From Mycolicibacterium sp. S2-37 (GTDB lineage: Bacteria > Actinomycetota > Actinomycetes > Mycobacteriales > Mycobacteriaceae), in contig NZ_JAFEVR010000004.1 of assembly GCF_017352375.1 (NCBI RefSeq), positions 806,001 to 870,000 on the forward strand: a stretch of DNA of 64,000 nucleotides, written 5' to 3'. The first letter of the stretch is position 1, and each line of letters starts with the position of its first letter. The translations under genes and the position numbers were made by a program. Positions 20,335 to 33,556 of the stretch are shown here, piece after piece. The notes under the pieces were generated by a model. The model worked only from the letters and a program-made list of their open reading frames with translations. It ran no database searches and was not told the origin of the DNA.

Positions 20335-20363
20335 TTGGCTTATCCCCGGGTGGTCGGTATTCT
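20335..20363 (+). promoter_or_regulatory. Predicted SigA-type promoter of rpmB
   Basis: TTGGCT at 20335-20340 and TATTCT at 20358-20363 are separated by exactly 17 bp in the gap between the divergent DAK2 gene and rpmB. Transcription would start near 20370, leaving about a 73-nt leader before the rpmB ATG. Confidence 0.6.
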
Positions 20364-20443
20364 GATCAGGTTGTCGGGTCCGCCCGCGCCCATCGCGGTG
20401 CGAAGGCCCGGACCCCCAAGTACTGATTCGAGGAGTTCTAGAT

Positions 20444-20638
20444 ATGGCTGCCGTGTGCGATGTCTGCGGAAAGGGCCCCGGCTTCGGCAAGTCGGTGTCG
20501 CACTCCCATCGCCGGACCAGCCGTCGGTGGAACCCGAACATCCAGAGCGTTCGCTCTGCATCGTCCCCGGGCGGCAACAAGAGGCGCGTCAACGTCTGCA
20601 CCTCGTGCCTCAAGGCCGGCAAGGTCAGCCGCGGCTGA
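20444..20638 (+). CDS. rpmB: 50S ribosomal protein L28 (zinc-binding C+ type)
   Basis: Large-subunit protein of 64 residues. Two CxxC pairs (CDVCGKG near the start, CTSCLKAG near the end) make the zinc ribbon, so this is the C+ form used when zinc is plentiful; the zinc-free paralogue usually sits elsewhere with rpsN2/rpmG. The core [18 protein letters not shown] is standard. It stands alone on the plus strand between two minus-strand genes, with a well-spaced promoter at 20335-20363. Confidence 0.96.
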   Translation: MAAVCDVCGKGPGFGKSVSHSHRRTSRRWNPNIQSVRSASSPGGNKRRVNVCTSCLKAGKVSRG

Positions 20639-20658
20639 TCTGCGGCCGCTCGCACCTC

Positions 20659-21342
20659 TCAGGGCAACCGCCAGTCGATGGGCTCTGCGCCCATCTCCTT
20701 CAGGAGTTCGTTGGCGCGGCTGAACGGCCGCGACCCGAAGAACCCACGTGACGCCGACAGCGGCGACGGGTGAGGCGACTCGATCGCCACGCAGGTCGCG
20801 CCCGTCAGCATCGGCTTGAGTGTCGACGCGTCCCGGCCCCACAACACGGCCACCATCGGCTTGTCCCTGGCGGCCAGTGCCCTGATCGCACACTCGGTGA
20901 CCGCCTCCCACCCCTTTCCGCGATGTGAGGCGGGGGTGCCCGGACGCACCGTCAGCACCCTGTTGAGCAAGAGCACTCCGCGCTGCGCCCACGGGCTCAG
21001 GTCCCCGGTGCTGGGCTGCGGATACCCGAGGTCGGCGGTGTACTCGGTGAAGATGTTGGCCAGGCTGCGGGGCAACGGCCGGACCTCGGGCGCGACGGAG
21101 AAGCTCAGCCCGACGGCGTGACCCGGCGTCGGATACGGATCCTGGCCCACGATGAGCACCCGCACCTGCTCGAACGGGAACGTGAACGCCCTCAGCACGT
21201 TCTTGCCTGCGGGCAGATAACGCTCGCCCTCGGCGATCTCGGCGCGCAGGAACTCGCCCATCCGCGTCACCTGATCCTGCACCGGGGCCAGGGCCCGAGC
21301 CCATCCCGCTTCGACGAGGTCCTCCAGAGCGCGTGCCGTCAC
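20659..21342 (-). CDS. ung: Uracil-DNA glycosylase
   Basis: Family 1 glycosylase that removes uracil from DNA. GTG start at 21342 ([15 protein letters not shown]) gives 227 residues, the same as Rv2976c. The water-activating motif [11 protein letters not shown], the uracil-binding LLLNRVLTV, and the DNA-intercalating [13 protein letters not shown] loop are intact. It is convergent with rpmB (20-nt gap) and follows thiL by 32 nt. Confidence 0.97.
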   Translation of the reverse strand: MTARALEDLVEAGWARALAPVQDQVTRMGEFLRAEIAEGERYLPAGKNVLRAFTFPFEQVRVLIVGQDPYPTPGHAVGLSFSVAPEVRPLPRSLANIFTEYTADLGYPQPSTGDLSPWAQRGVLLLNRVLTVRPGTPASHRGKGWEAVTECAIRALAARDKPMVAVLWGRDASTLKPMLTGATCVAIESPHPSPLSASRGFFGSRPFSRANELLKEMGAEPIDWRLP

Positions 21343-21374
21343 GGGAAGCCAACTTAGCGTGCCGGTCGTAGGAC

Positions 21375-22331
21375 TCAGTAGGACTGCCAGCCCCACTCGC
21401 CGGCCCAGCCGGCCCCGTCGACGACGACCTGCGGCGCCCCGGCGAGCACCCGTCCGATCACCCGCCATCCCAGCGGCGGATCGGCCGCAAATGTGGCGAC
21501 CAGGGCGTGGTCCTCTCCGCCACCGAGGATCCACTGCCAAGGGTCGGCGCCGGTCGCGGCGGCGGCGTCCGCCAGCGCACGGTAGTCCGCGCCGAGCAGG
21601 TCGCGGGAGATGTCGACCACACACCCCGACGCCGACGCGATGTGTGCCAGGTCGGCGAGCAACCCGTCGGAGACGTCGGTCATGGCGGTGGCGCCGGCGT
21701 CCGCCGCGACCCGGCCCTGACCGTAGGGCGGCCTGGGCACCAGGTGAGTCCGGCGCAGCGCGTCGAAGCCCCCGATGCCCCTGCGCAGCAGTTCGTAGCC
21801 GGCGGCAGAGGCGCCGACGTCACCGATGACGGCGACGACATCGCCGGGCCGTGCGCCGCCACGGCGGACCGGACGCCGGCCGGCCAGATCCCCCAGGACC
21901 GTGACCGAGACGACCCACTGCGGTGCGCTGACCATGTCGCCGCCGACGATGCCCGCGCCGATCGCACCCGCCTCCTCCCACAGCCCGTCCGACAGCGCCG
22001 TCGCCGCGGCCACGGGCGTGTGGGAGGGGGCGCCGAATCCGACGACGAAGCCCGTCGCGACCGCACCCATGGCCTCGATGTCGGCGGCGTTCTGCGCGAC
22101 GGCCTTACGGCCCACGTCGTGCGGGGTCGACCAGTCCAGGCGGAAGTGTCTGCCCTCGATGAGCATGTCGGTCGACACCACGACATGACCGTCGGGCGCG
22201 GCCAACACCGCACCGTCGTCCCCGGGGCCCACGGTCACCGACTGTGGTTGCCGTCTGCCCCGCACCAAGCGGTCGATCACCGCGAATTCGCCCACCTCCG
22301 CCAGGCTGCGGGATTCTTCGTCCGGCGCCAT
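21375..22331 (-). CDS. thiL: Thiamine-monophosphate kinase
   Basis: Makes the cofactor thiamine diphosphate from thiamine phosphate and ATP. 318 residues of the PurM/SelD-like fold: [10 protein letters not shown], the acidic metal/nucleotide motifs [10 protein letters not shown] and [12 protein letters not shown], then [10 protein letters not shown] and [12 protein letters not shown]. Start [16 protein letters not shown]. Same strand as ung, 32 nt upstream. No TPP riboswitch is visible in the 80 nt between it and the divergent AsnC-like gene. Confidence 0.96.
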   Translation of the reverse strand: MAPDEESRSLAEVGEFAVIDRLVRGRRQPQSVTVGPGDDGAVLAAPDGHVVVSTDMLIEGRHFRLDWSTPHDVGRKAVAQNAADIEAMGAVATGFVVGFGAPSHTPVAAATALSDGLWEEAGAIGAGIVGGDMVSAPQWVVSVTVLGDLAGRRPVRRGGARPGDVVAVIGDVGASAAGYELLRRGIGGFDALRRTHLVPRPPYGQGRVAADAGATAMTDVSDGLLADLAHIASASGCVVDISRDLLGADYRALADAAAATGADPWQWILGGGEDHALVATFAADPPLGWRVIGRVLAGAPQVVVDGAGWAGEWGWQSY

Positions 22332-22411
22332 ATCACCTCCACCGGTAACGTCTTGGTCCCATCGTCTCTGCGGGGTTCGGAGTCTATGGCGCGCGACGGG
22401 AGGCGGGGCGG

Positions 22412-22654
22412 GTGGCCGAGGCGTTCATGCTGATCCAGACCGAGGTGGGCCGGGCCGAGGTCGTGGCCGCACGGCTGGCCGAACTGCCCGGCGTGCTGTC
22501 CGCCGAGTACGTCACCGGCCCGTACGACGTCGTGGTGCGGATCGGCGGACAGTCCCTCGACGAGCTGCGTTCCGGGGTGGTGCCCCATGTGCAACAGGTC
22601 GCCGGTGTCACGCGCACGCTGACCTGCCCGATCGCCGGAGGGGCGCACCCATAG
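22412..22654 (+). CDS. Stand-alone Lrp/AsnC effector-binding (RAM) domain protein
   Basis: 80 residues comprising only the alpha/beta sandwich ligand-binding half of Lrp/AsnC regulators (AEAFMLIQTEVGRAEVVAARLAE, YDVVVRIGG, VAGVTRTLTCPI); no DNA-binding helix-turn-helix. Such single-domain proteins bind amino acids or modulate full-length Lrp partners, but the partner here is unknown. A GTG at 22412 is used; an ATG five codons later is possible. The DUF3515 gene starts 9 nt after its stop. Confidence 0.85.
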   Translation: MAEAFMLIQTEVGRAEVVAARLAELPGVLSAEYVTGPYDVVVRIGGQSLDELRSGVVPHVQQVAGVTRTLTCPIAGGAHP

Positions 22655-22663
22655 AGTTGGCCG

Positions 22664-23236
22664 GTGACCATCGAACCGCGCGACGGGCCCCCGCGAGCGC
22701 TGATGATCGCGGCGATCCTGGTCGCGGTCGCGGCGCTGGTGGTCGTGCTCGGCATCGCCGCGGTGCGCCAGGGGCAGCCCGAGCAGGAGCCGGTCGCGAT
22801 CGCCGCAGTCCCCGCGCCGCAGGCCGACAGCCCGGAATGCCGGTCGCTGCTCGCCGCGGTGCCCGAGCTGCTCGGTGACTTCCGGCGCGCCCCGACCGCT
22901 GAGCCGACGCCGGCAGGCACCGCGGCCTGGCAGGCCGGCCCGGAGACGGAGGCGATCATCCTGCGCTGCGGCCTGGACCGTCCCGTCGACTTCGTGGTCG
23001 GCGCGCCGCTGCAGCTGGTCGACGCAGTGCAGTGGTTCCGGGTGGGTGAGGAGGCGGCGCCGGGCAGCAGGCCCGAACCCGAACAGACCCGCAGCACCTG
23101 GTACGCCGTCGACCGGCCGGTATACGTCGCGCTCACGCTGCCGCAGCAGTCCGGTCCCACGCCCATCCAGGTGATGTCGCGGGTCCTGACCGACACGCTG
23201 CCGGCCCGGCCGCTGACACCGGGACCGCCCCGTTAA
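22664..23236 (+). CDS. DUF3515 exported protein
   Basis: 190 residues from a GTG at 22664. One hydrophobic N-terminal segment (about 14-33) should be a signal anchor; the rest is extracytoplasmic with two conserved cysteines ([16 protein letters not shown]) likely forming a disulfide. Matches the actinobacterial DUF3515 family (Rv2980). Function unknown. The beta-rich part ends in [17 protein letters not shown]. The stop overlaps that of convergent ddl (TTAA, 23233-23236), so the two genes meet without a terminator. Confidence 0.88.
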   Translation: MTIEPRDGPPRALMIAAILVAVAALVVVLGIAAVRQGQPEQEPVAIAAVPAPQADSPECRSLLAAVPELLGDFRRAPTAEPTPAGTAAWQAGPETEAIILRCGLDRPVDFVVGAPLQLVDAVQWFRVGEEAAPGSRPEPEQTRSTWYAVDRPVYVALTLPQQSGPTPIQVMSRVLTDTLPARPLTPGPPR

Positions 23237-24348
23237 CGCAGTCCCGTACCCCGCGCCACCGCGGTGTCGACCATCGCCGCGAGCAACGTCGGATAGTCCA
23301 CCCCGCTGGCCGCCCACATCCGCGGATACATCGAGATCGTGGTGAACCCGGGCATGGTGTTGATCTCGTTGACCACCGGACCGTCGTCGGTGAGGAAGAA
23401 GTCGACGCGAGCCAACCCCTGGCAGTCGATGGCGCGGAACGCGCGGATCGCCAGCCGACGGATCTCATCGGCCACGTCGTCCTCGATCTTGGCGGGCACG
23501 TCGAGTTCGGCACCGTCCTCCAGGTACTTGGTGGAGAAGTCGTAGAAACCGTCCTCGCGACCGCGCACACCGGCGACCCGGATCTCGCCCACCGTGCTGC
23601 CCTCGACCCGCCCGTCGGGATACTCCAGGACGCCGCACTCCAGTTCCCTGCCGGGTACGGCGGCCTCGATGATGACCTTGGGATCGTGTCTGCGGGCCAG
23701 TTGGATCGCGGCCGGCAGCTCGTCCCACGACGCGACGCGGCTGACGCCGATCGACGAGCCGCCGCGCGACGGTTTCACGAACACCGGGAGCCCGAGCCGC
23801 TCCCTGGCATCGAGGTCGACCGTCGACTGCCCCGGGCGCAACACCACGTGGTCGCCGATCGGCAGGCCCTCGGCGACCAGCAGCTTCTTGGTGAACTCCT
23901 TGTCCATCCCCGCGGCGCTGGCCAGCACGCCGGCGCCCACATAGGGCACGCCCGCCAGTTCCAGCAGCCCCTGGATGGTGCCGTCCTCTCCGTAGGGGCC
24001 GTGCAGGACGGGGAAGACGACGTCCACGGAGGCGAGGATGTCTCCGGCGGCGCTTGGATCCAGCGACACCAGCTCCCCGCTGCGACCGGGGTCGGCGGGC
24101 AGCGCCAGCGCGGTGCCCGACGCGGCCCCGACCTCGGGCAGCCTGCCGTCGGTGATGGCCAGGGCGTCGGGATCGGCGTCGGTCAGCACCCACGAACCGC
24201 CGGGGGTGATGCCGACGGCGACGACGTCGAACCGGTCCGGATCCAGATTCCGCAGGATGCTGCCCGCCGATACGCACGAGATGGCATGTTCGGAGCTGCG
24301 CCCGCCATAGACGACGGCAACGCGGGTGCGCTGGTTGCGGGCGGTCAC
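23233..24348 (-). CDS. ddl: D-alanine--D-alanine ligase
   Basis: ATP-grasp ligase that makes the D-Ala-D-Ala end of peptidoglycan precursors and is the target of D-cycloserine. 371 residues starting at a GTG ([21 protein letters not shown]). Clear marks: [39 protein letters not shown], and the C-terminal metal site [20 protein letters not shown]. Equivalent to Rv2981c. On the minus strand in line with the PLP enzyme and gpsA upstream. Confidence 0.96.
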   Translation of the reverse strand: MTARNQRTRVAVVYGGRSSEHAISCVSAGSILRNLDPDRFDVVAVGITPGGSWVLTDADPDALAITDGRLPEVGAASGTALALPADPGRSGELVSLDPSAAGDILASVDVVFPVLHGPYGEDGTIQGLLELAGVPYVGAGVLASAAGMDKEFTKKLLVAEGLPIGDHVVLRPGQSTVDLDARERLGLPVFVKPSRGGSSIGVSRVASWDELPAAIQLARRHDPKVIIEAAVPGRELECGVLEYPDGRVEGSTVGEIRVAGVRGREDGFYDFSTKYLEDGAELDVPAKIEDDVADEIRRLAIRAFRAIDCQGLARVDFFLTDDGPVVNEINTMPGFTTISMYPRMWAASGVDYPTLLAAMVDTAVARGTGLR

Positions 24349-24406
24349 AATCTGCAGAGGCTACCGCCCCGGTCGCGGGCGGGGCGATTCGATAAGGCTG
24401 CCGGGG

Positions 24407-27237
<2,831 letters not shown>

Positions 27238-27291
27238 ACAACTGCTGAACGAGGTAGCCCGACGTCGAGACCATAGGGAAGGATCCAACGC

Positions 27292-29469
27292 ATGACCGAA
27301 GCCGAAGCCGACGATGCGATCCGCACGCAGGACGACGAGCGCGAGCACGCCGATTCCGCGCCGGAGGCTCCGCCGGCCGCGCCTCCCGCTCTGACCTCCC
27401 CCGCGATCGACAACGCCCTGCCCGAGGACCGGTACCTCAACCGCGAGCTGAGTTGGCTGGACTTCAACGCCCGGGTGCTGGCGCTGGCCGCCGACACCTC
27501 GCTGCCGCTGCTGGAGCGGGCGAAGTTCCTGGCCATCTTCGCGTCGAATCTCGACGAGTTCTACATGGTGCGCGTCGCCGGTCTCAAGCGCCGCGACGAG
27601 ATGGGCCTGTCCGTGCGGTCGGCCGACGGCCTCTCGCCGCGCGAACAGTTGCGGCGCATCAGCGAACGCACCCAGCAGATCGCCTCACGCCACGCACGGG
27701 TGTTCCTCGACTCGGTGCGTCCGGCGCTCGCCGATGAGGGCATCGTGATCGTCACCTGGGCCGAACTCGACGACGCCGAACGCGCCGCGCTGTCCACCTA
27801 CTTCCACGAGCAGGTGTTCCCGGTACTGACGCCCCTCGCGGTCGATCCCGCCCACCCGTTCCCGTTCGTCAGCGGGTTGTCGCTCAACCTCGCCATCACC
27901 GTCAAACATCCCGATGACGGCGGGCAGCACTTCGCCCGGATCAAGGTGCCGGACAACGTCGACCGGTTCGTCCTGCTCGAACAGCGCAGCGGCGCCTCGA
28001 GCGAGTCGCGTTTCCTGCCCATGGAGGAGCTGATCGCCGCGTTCCTGCCGGTGCTGTTCCCGGGGCTGGAGATCGTCGAGCACCACGCGTTCCGCATCAC
28101 CCGCAACGCAGACTTCGAAGTCGAGGAGGACCGCGACGAGGACCTGCTGCAGGCCCTGGAACGAGAGTTGGCGCGCAGGCGGTTCGGGTCACCGGTGCGC
28201 CTCGAGGTCTCCGACGACATGACCGAGAGCATGCTCGAACTGCTGCTGCGCGAACTCGACGTCAACCCCGGCGATGTCGTCGAGGTACCCGGGCTGCTGG
28301 ACCTGTCCGCGCTGTGGCAGATCTACGCCGTCGACCGCCCCACGCTCAAGGACCGGCCGTTCGTGCCCGCCACCCCGCCGGCGTTCGGTGAGCGCGAGAC
28401 GCCCAAGAGCATCTTCTCGACGCTGCGCGACGGGGACGTTCTGGTGCATCACCCCTACGACTCGTTCTCGACCACGGTGCAACGCTTCATCGAACAGGCC
28501 GCCGCCGACCCCAACGTGCTCGCGATCAAGCAGACCCTCTACCGGACCTCGGGCGACTCGCCGATCGTCAACGCGCTCATCGACGCCGCCGCGGCGGGCA
28601 AGCAGGTGGTGGCGCTGGTCGAGATCAAGGCCCGCTTCGACGAACAGGCCAACATCAAGTGGGCCCGGGCACTGGAACGTGCGGGTGTCCATGTGGTGTA
28701 CGGGCTGATCGGTCTCAAGACACATTGCAAGACCGCACTCGTGGTGCGGCGCGAAGGGTCGATGATCCGGCGCTACTGCCATATCGGCACCGGAAACTAC
28801 AACCCCAAGACCGCGCGTCTGTACGAGGATGTCGGCCTGTTGACCGCTGCGCCCGACATCGGGGCCGACCTGACCGACCTGTTCAATTCGCTGACCGGCT
28901 ACTCACGGAAGGTGTCCTACCGAAACCTGTTGGTGGCGCCGCACGGGGTGCGCAGGGGCATCGTCGAGCGCATCGAACGTGAGGTGGCCGCCGCCCGCGA
29001 GGGCGCCGAGGGCCGAATCCGCCTCAAGGCCAACGCTTTGGTCGACGAGCAGGTGATCGACGCGCTCTACCGGGCCTCGCAGGCCGGGGTGAAGGTCGAG
29101 GTCGTGGTCCGGGGCATCTGCGCGCTGCGCCCCGGAGCGCCCGGCGTCTCCGACAACATCACGGTGCGCTCGATCCTCGGGCGATTCCTCGAGCATTCGC
29201 GGGTCATCCACTTCCGCGCCATCGACGAATTCTGGATCGGCAGTGCCGACATGATGCACCGCAATCTCGACCGCCGGGTCGAAGTCATGGCGCAGGTGAA
29301 GGATCCGCGGTTGACCGCACAGCTGGGCGACGTCTTCGAGTCCGCGCTGGACCCGGCCACCCGCTGCTGGGAATTGGGCGCCGACGGCCACTGGACGGCG
29401 TTGCCGCTCGAGGGCCAGACGGTTCGCGACCACCAGGTGTCGCTGATGGAACGTCACCGGCACCAGTGA
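27292..29469 (+). CDS. ppk1: Polyphosphate kinase 1
   Basis: Transfers the ATP gamma-phosphate to polyphosphate chains reversibly. 725 residues. The N-terminal domain opens with [19 protein letters not shown]; the head domain and two phospholipase-D-like domains follow. The phosphorylated histidine equivalents are His478 ([11 protein letters not shown]) and His497 ([11 protein letters not shown]). [16 protein letters not shown] and the C-terminal [10 protein letters not shown] are standard. The acidic first 40 residues are a lineage-specific extension. Equivalent to Rv2984; mutT1 follows after 72 nt on the same strand. Confidence 0.97.
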   Translation: MTEAEADDAIRTQDDEREHADSAPEAPPAAPPALTSPAIDNALPEDRYLNRELSWLDFNARVLALAADTSLPLLERAKFLAIFASNLDEFYMVRVAGLKRRDEMGLSVRSADGLSPREQLRRISERTQQIASRHARVFLDSVRPALADEGIVIVTWAELDDAERAALSTYFHEQVFPVLTPLAVDPAHPFPFVSGLSLNLAITVKHPDDGGQHFARIKVPDNVDRFVLLEQRSGASSESRFLPMEELIAAFLPVLFPGLEIVEHHAFRITRNADFEVEEDRDEDLLQALERELARRRFGSPVRLEVSDDMTESMLELLLRELDVNPGDVVEVPGLLDLSALWQIYAVDRPTLKDRPFVPATPPAFGERETPKSIFSTLRDGDVLVHHPYDSFSTTVQRFIEQAAADPNVLAIKQTLYRTSGDSPIVNALIDAAAAGKQVVALVEIKARFDEQANIKWARALERAGVHVVYGLIGLKTHCKTALVVRREGSMIRRYCHIGTGNYNPKTARLYEDVGLLTAAPDIGADLTDLFNSLTGYSRKVSYRNLLVAPHGVRRGIVERIEREVAAAREGAEGRIRLKANALVDEQVIDALYRASQAGVKVEVVVRGICALRPGAPGVSDNITVRSILGRFLEHSRVIHFRAIDEFWIGSADMMHRNLDRRVEVMAQVKDPRLTAQLGDVFESALDPATRCWELGADGHWTALPLEGQTVRDHQVSLMERHRHQ

Positions 29470-29541
29470 CGGCCCCACCGACGTTCGCCGGCCGTTTCCT
29501 CTCAGCCCCGGACGGGGTCTCGACGTTCAGCAGGAGTTGAG

Positions 29542-30471
29542 GTGTCCAAAGACAGTTCGGTGTCGTCGAAGAAGACCGTTCTCGCGGCGGGCGCGGTGCT
29601 GTGGCGCACCGGCCCCGACGGCGTCGAGGTGGCCGTCATCCATCGGCCGCGCTACGACGACTGGTCGCTGCCGAAGGGCAAGGTCGACCCGGGCGAGACC
29701 GAACCGGTGACCGCCGTGCGCGAGGTCCACGAGGAGACCGGCTACGCCGCGGCGTTGGGCAGGCGGCTGCCGTCGGTGAGCTACCCGCTCGGCGACGGAC
29801 TCGAGAAGAAGAAGGTCAAGTACTGGGCGGCGCGCTCGCTCGACGGGGCGTTCGCGCCCAACGACGAGGTCGATCAACTGCTGTGGCTGCCCGTCTCCGA
29901 AGCGATGAAGAGGGTGGGCTATCCGCATGATCGAAAGGTGCTGCGGCGATTCGCCAAAGCGCCCGCCGACACGCAGACCGTGCTCGTGGTCCGGCACGCG
30001 ACCGCGGGAAGCAAGTCCCGCTATCACGGCGATGACCGGAAGCGGCCACTGGACAAGAACGGTCGTGCCCAGGCCGAATCCCTGGTCGGCCAGCTTCTCG
30101 CCTTCGGCGGCGACCGGCTCTACGCGGCGGACCGCACCCGCTGTGTGCAGACCATCGAACCGCTGGCCGAGGAGCTCGGGACCACAGTGCACGTCGTGCC
30201 GGAGTTGACCGAAGAGGCCTACGCCGACGACAGGAAGGCAGGGCGGAGACGGCTGCTGCACATCGTCTCCGAAGCAGCCGAGTCCGACGACACCCCGGTC
30301 ATCTGCTCACAGGGCAAGGTCATCCCCGACCTCATCGCGTGGTGGTGTGAGCGCGACGGCGTCCGGCCGGACAAGTCCCGCAACCGCAAGGGTTCCACCT
30401 GGGTGCTGTCGCTGGCCGGCGGCCGGCTGATCGCCGCCGACCATCTGGCGAGCCCGATGGCCGTGAAGTAA
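29542..30471 (+). CDS. mutT1: Two-domain Nudix hydrolase/histidine phosphatase MutT1
   Basis: Sanitises oxidised guanine nucleotides (8-oxo-dGTP, 8-oxo-GTP) and degrades diadenosine polyphosphates in mycobacteria. 309 residues in two parts: an N-terminal Nudix domain with the full box [20 protein letters not shown] at about 49-68, and from about residue 150 a histidine-phosphatase domain opening [10 protein letters not shown]. Together these hydrolyse 8-oxo-dGTP to the monophosphate. GTG start at 29542 with an AGGAGTTGAGG purine-rich site just upstream. Equivalent to Rv2985, after ppk1. The hairpin at 30487-30514 ends the gene. Confidence 0.95.
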   Translation: MSKDSSVSSKKTVLAAGAVLWRTGPDGVEVAVIHRPRYDDWSLPKGKVDPGETEPVTAVREVHEETGYAAALGRRLPSVSYPLGDGLEKKKVKYWAARSLDGAFAPNDEVDQLLWLPVSEAMKRVGYPHDRKVLRRFAKAPADTQTVLVVRHATAGSKSRYHGDDRKRPLDKNGRAQAESLVGQLLAFGGDRLYAADRTRCVQTIEPLAEELGTTVHVVPELTEEAYADDRKAGRRRLLHIVSEAAESDDTPVICSQGKVIPDLIAWWCERDGVRPDKSRNRKGSTWVLSLAGGRLIAADHLASPMAVK

Positions 30472-30481
30472 CCCCCCACGC

Positions 30482-30514
30482 GAAAACCGCCGTGGGTCAG
30501 TCGACCCACGGCGG
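30482..30514 (-). terminator. Hairpin between hupB and mutT1
   Basis: A perfect 12-bp stem (CCGCCGTGGGTC at 30487-30498 with its complement at 30503-30514) around a 4-nt loop. On the minus strand it is followed by TTTTCG, so it ends hupB; it can also act for mutT1 from the other side, although no T-run follows on that strand. Confidence 0.8.
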
Positions 30515-30525
30515 CTTCCGTTGGA

Positions 30526-31221
30526 CTACTTGCGACCCTTCTTGGCTGGAGCCTTGCGGGCCGGAGCCTTGCTGGCGGTCTTCTTCGCAGCGCTGGCGGT
30601 GGTCTTCTTCGCCGGCGCCTTCTTGGCGGGGGCCTTGGTGGCCGACTTCTTCGCCGGCGCGGTCTTCTTGGCCGCGGCGGTCGTCTTCTTCGCCGGAGCC
30701 GTCTTCTTGGCCGCGGTGGACGTGGTCTTCTTCGCCAGCGCCTTCTTGGCCGGCGCCTTGGCGGCCGTCGACTTGGTGGCGGTCGACTTGGTGGCGGCCT
30801 TCTTGGCCGGCGCCGTCTTCTTCGCCGCGGTGGTGGTCTTCTTCGCGGCCGTCTTCTTGGCCGGCGCCGTCTTCTTCGCCGTGCGCTTGGCCGGTGCCGC
30901 CGCGACTCCGCGCTTCACCGCGGGGCCCTCGGCCGAGAGCCGCTGCGAGCCGGCCACGATGGCCTTGAACTGTGCGCCGGGCCGGAACGCCGGAACAGAG
31001 GTGGGCTTCACCTTGACCGTCTCACCGGTGCGCGGGTTGCGAGCGACCCGGGCGGCCCGGCGGCGTTGTTCGAAAACGCCGAAGCCGGTGATGGTCACGC
31101 TCTCGCCCTTGTGCACCGCACGCACGATCGTGTCCACGACGTTCTCCACCGCGGCGGTTGCTTGCCGACGGTCGGTGCCCAGTTTGGTTGTCAGTGCGTC
31201 GATAAGCTCCGCTTTGTTCAT
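30526..31221 (-). CDS. hupB: Nucleoid protein HU with long Lys/Ala tail (HupB/Hlp/MDP1)
   Basis: Histone-like DNA-compacting protein. 231 residues: residues 1-95 are the HU fold with the signature [21 protein letters not shown] (46-66); residues 101-231 are a basic low-complexity tail made of repeated APAKK and AAKKTT-like units, as in mycobacterial MDP1 (Rv2986c), where it binds DNA and is acetylated. The tail is longer than in M. tuberculosis. The ATG at 31221 is the family start; an in-frame CTG 7 codons upstream (31242) lies 4 nt from a perfect AAGGAGG, noted separately. Confidence 0.96.
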   Translation of the reverse strand: MNKAELIDALTTKLGTDRRQATAAVENVVDTIVRAVHKGESVTITGFGVFEQRRRAARVARNPRTGETVKVKPTSVPAFRPGAQFKAIVAGSQRLSAEGPAVKRGVAAAPAKRTAKKTAPAKKTAAKKTTTAAKKTAPAKKAATKSTATKSTAAKAPAKKALAKKTTSTAAKKTAPAKKTTAAAKKTAPAKKSATKAPAKKAPAKKTTASAAKKTASKAPARKAPAKKGRK

Positions 31222-31269
31222 GCAAAAAACCTTCCGAACCAGTGGTCCTCCTTGGACCGACTAGTGGAC

Positions 31270-31299
31270 ACGGTAAACCCTCTGACCACTGATTTCCAA
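31270..31299 (-). promoter_or_regulatory. Predicted hupB promoter
   Basis: On the minus strand TTGGAA (31299-31294) and TACCGT (31275-31270) are spaced by 18 bp, placing the transcript start near 31263 and leaving about 42 nt before the hupB ATG. The same -10 hexamer is used in the predicted ilvB leader promoter. Confidence 0.55.
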
Positions 31300-31425
31300 G
31301 AGCCACGCGCATTTTCGCCCTGTTTCAGCGAACAAATCAGCAATCCGCTTGGCCCCCTTGGACTCCTGTGAACCCGTCGGGAAAGGGGTGTCTAGGCGGC
31401 GATTTCGCAGCGCCGCGGGCCCCGG

Positions 31426-32019
31426 TCAGGCCGGCAGAGTGCGCGGTTTCCAGCTCGGCCTGCGCTGCTCGTACGCCTCGATCTCGGCGCGTTTCCGCAG
31501 CGTAAGGCCTATATCGTCGAGCCCTTCACGCAGTCGCCATGCGGTGTAGTCGTCAATGTTGAAGGGCACCACGACCGTTCCCGCGGTCACGGTGCGATCT
31601 TCCAGATTGACAGTGATTTCCAGGCCTGGATTCTGCTCGATCAATTTCCACAGCAGTTCCACGTCGTCCTGACCGACTTCGGCGGCCAGCAAGCCCGACT
31701 TGCCCGCGTTACCGCGGAAGATATCTGCGAACCGCGACGAGATCACGACCCGGAATCCGTAGTCCATGAGTGCCCACACGGCGTGCTCACGGGAGGACCC
31801 GGTGCCGAAGTCGGGTCCGGCCACCAGAACCGAGCCCCGGTCGAAGGGCGCCAGGTTCAAGATGAACGACGGGTCGTTGCGCCACGCGGCGAACAGCCCG
31901 TCCTCGAAACCCGTTCGGGTTACGCGCTTCAAGTAGACCGCCGGGATGATCTGGTCGGTGTCCACATTGCTGCGGCGCAGCGGCACGCCGATACCGGTGT
32001 GGGTACGGAAGGCTTCCAT
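31426..32019 (-). CDS. leuD: 3-isopropylmalate dehydratase small subunit
   Basis: Swivelling domain of isopropylmalate isomerase in leucine synthesis. 197 residues starting [14 protein letters not shown]. Family motifs: [15 protein letters not shown] and [17 protein letters not shown]. It follows leuC by 15 nt and must work with it. The 204 nt between its stop and hupB holds the hupB promoter only; no terminator hairpin is evident after leuD. Confidence 0.97.
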   Translation of the reverse strand: MEAFRTHTGIGVPLRRSNVDTDQIIPAVYLKRVTRTGFEDGLFAAWRNDPSFILNLAPFDRGSVLVAGPDFGTGSSREHAVWALMDYGFRVVISSRFADIFRGNAGKSGLLAAEVGQDDVELLWKLIEQNPGLEITVNLEDRTVTAGTVVVPFNIDDYTAWRLREGLDDIGLTLRKRAEIEAYEQRRPSWKPRTLPA

Positions 32020-32034
32020 CGCTTTTTCTCCGTT

Positions 32035-33480
32035 TCAGAGTTCCGGCGCAGCGGCCAGGTCGGCGGGCGAGGACAGGGTGCCGCGCACGGCGGTGGCCGC
32101 GGCCACGGCGGGTGAGACCAGGTGGGTCCGGCCGCCCTTGCCCTGGCGTCCTTCGAAATTGCGATTGGACGTCGACGCGCAGCGCTGACCGGGTGAGAGT
32201 TGGTCCGGGTTCATGCCCAGGCACATCGAGCAACCCGCCTGACGCCATTCGGCACCGGCGGCGGTGAAGATCTCGCCGAGGCCTTCGGCTTCGGCCTGTG
32301 CGCGCACCCGCATCGATCCGGGCACCACGAGCATCCGCACACCCTCGGCAACGGCGCGGCCCCGTAGGACGTCGGCGACCACCCGGAGATCCTCGATACG
32401 TCCGTTGGTGCACGAGCCGACGAAGACGGTGTCCACGGCGATGTCCCGCATCGCCGTACCGGCCCGAAGGTCCATGTAGGTCAACGCCTTTTCCGCGGCC
32501 TGGCGCTCACCCTCGTCGACCATCAGCTCAGGGTCGGGCACCGCGGCCGACAGCGGGACACCCTGGCCAGGATTGGTGCCCCAGGTGACGAACGGGCTCA
32601 GGGCGGCGGCGTCGAGGTAGACCTCGGAGTCGAATTCCGCACCAGGGTCGGTGCGCAACTCCCTCCACGCGGCCACCGCGGCGTCCCAGTCCGCACCCTT
32701 CGGCGCGTGGGGCCGTCCGCGCAGGAATTCGAAGGTCGTCTCGTCGGGAGCGACCATGCCGGCGCGGGCGCCCGCCTCGATGCTCATGTTGCAGATCGTC
32801 ATCCGGCCCTCCATGGACAACGATTCGATGGCGCTGCCCCGGTATTCGATGACGTAACCCTGTCCACCGCCGGTGCCGATCTTGGCGATCACCGCAAGGA
32901 TGATGTCCTTGGCGCTGACGCCGGCGGGCAGGACGCCGTCGACGTTGACCGCCATGGTCTTGAACGGCCGCAGCGGCAACGTCTGCGTCGCCAGGACGTG
33001 CTCGACCTCGGAGGTGCCGATTCCCATGGCAAGTGCGCCGAATGCGCCGTGGGTCGAGGTGTGGCTGTCACCACAGACCACGGTCATCCCGGGCTGCGTC
33101 AACCCCAGCTGCGGGCCGATGATGTGCACGATGCCCTGCTCGGCGTCGCCCATGGGATGCAGCCGGATGCCGAATTCGGCGCAGTTGCGGCGCAGCGTCT
33201 CGACCTGGGTGCGTGACACCGGATCCGCGATGGGTTTGTCGATGTCGACGGTCGGGACGTTGTGGTCCTCGGTGGCGATGGTCAGATCCGGTCGGTGCAC
33301 CGGTCGGCCGGCGAGGCGGAGCCCGTCGAAGGCCTGCGGGCTGGTCACCTCGTGGACGAGGTGTAGGTCGATGTAGATCAGATCCGGCTCGCGCGCGGCA
33401 CCTTCGCCGCTGCCGAGGGCGACGACGTGGTCGTCCCACACCTTCTCTGCCAGGGTCCGGGGTTTGGCGGGCTGTGCCAT
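32035..33480 (-). CDS. leuC: 3-isopropylmalate dehydratase large subunit
   Basis: Aconitase-fold subunit, interconverting 2- and 3-isopropylmalate. 481 residues. It keeps the three [4Fe-4S] ligands: the Cys of FVGSCTNGR and the two in [11 protein letters not shown], as well as [20 protein letters not shown]. Upstream and divergent is an IclR regulator, the standard arrangement for control of leuCD in actinobacteria. A putative promoter lies in the 76-nt shared gap. Confidence 0.97.
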   Translation of the reverse strand: MAQPAKPRTLAEKVWDDHVVALGSGEGAAREPDLIYIDLHLVHEVTSPQAFDGLRLAGRPVHRPDLTIATEDHNVPTVDIDKPIADPVSRTQVETLRRNCAEFGIRLHPMGDAEQGIVHIIGPQLGLTQPGMTVVCGDSHTSTHGAFGALAMGIGTSEVEHVLATQTLPLRPFKTMAVNVDGVLPAGVSAKDIILAVIAKIGTGGGQGYVIEYRGSAIESLSMEGRMTICNMSIEAGARAGMVAPDETTFEFLRGRPHAPKGADWDAAVAAWRELRTDPGAEFDSEVYLDAAALSPFVTWGTNPGQGVPLSAAVPDPELMVDEGERQAAEKALTYMDLRAGTAMRDIAVDTVFVGSCTNGRIEDLRVVADVLRGRAVAEGVRMLVVPGSMRVRAQAEAEGLGEIFTAAGAEWRQAGCSMCLGMNPDQLSPGQRCASTSNRNFEGRQGKGGRTHLVSPAVAAATAVRGTLSSPADLAAAPEL

Positions 33481-33544
33481 TACCTTCTCGATTCCTTCTC
33501 CGCGGCCTGCGTCGTCACACTGGCCATCTCACATTTCGGGACGT

Positions 33545-33550
33545 TAGTAT
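33545..33550 (+). promoter_or_regulatory. -10 box of a leaderless iclR transcript
   Basis: TAGTAT stands exactly 6 nt before the GTG of the IclR gene. In mycobacteria this spacing puts the transcript start on the start codon itself, i.e. a leaderless mRNA. A weak -35-like TGGCCA lies 18 bp upstream at 33521-33526. Confidence 0.55.
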
Positions 33551-33556
33551 CTCCCT

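Noticed and set aside
22412..22654. Truncated Lrp/AsnC regulator (pseudogene)
   Set aside because: The single domain is complete with its own start; stand-alone RAM-domain proteins are a known type.
30560..30900. Repetitive stretch that looks like a tandem repeat array
   Set aside because: It encodes the Lys/Ala/Pro tail of HupB in frame; unit lengths vary and there are no spacers, so it is not a CRISPR array or satellite.
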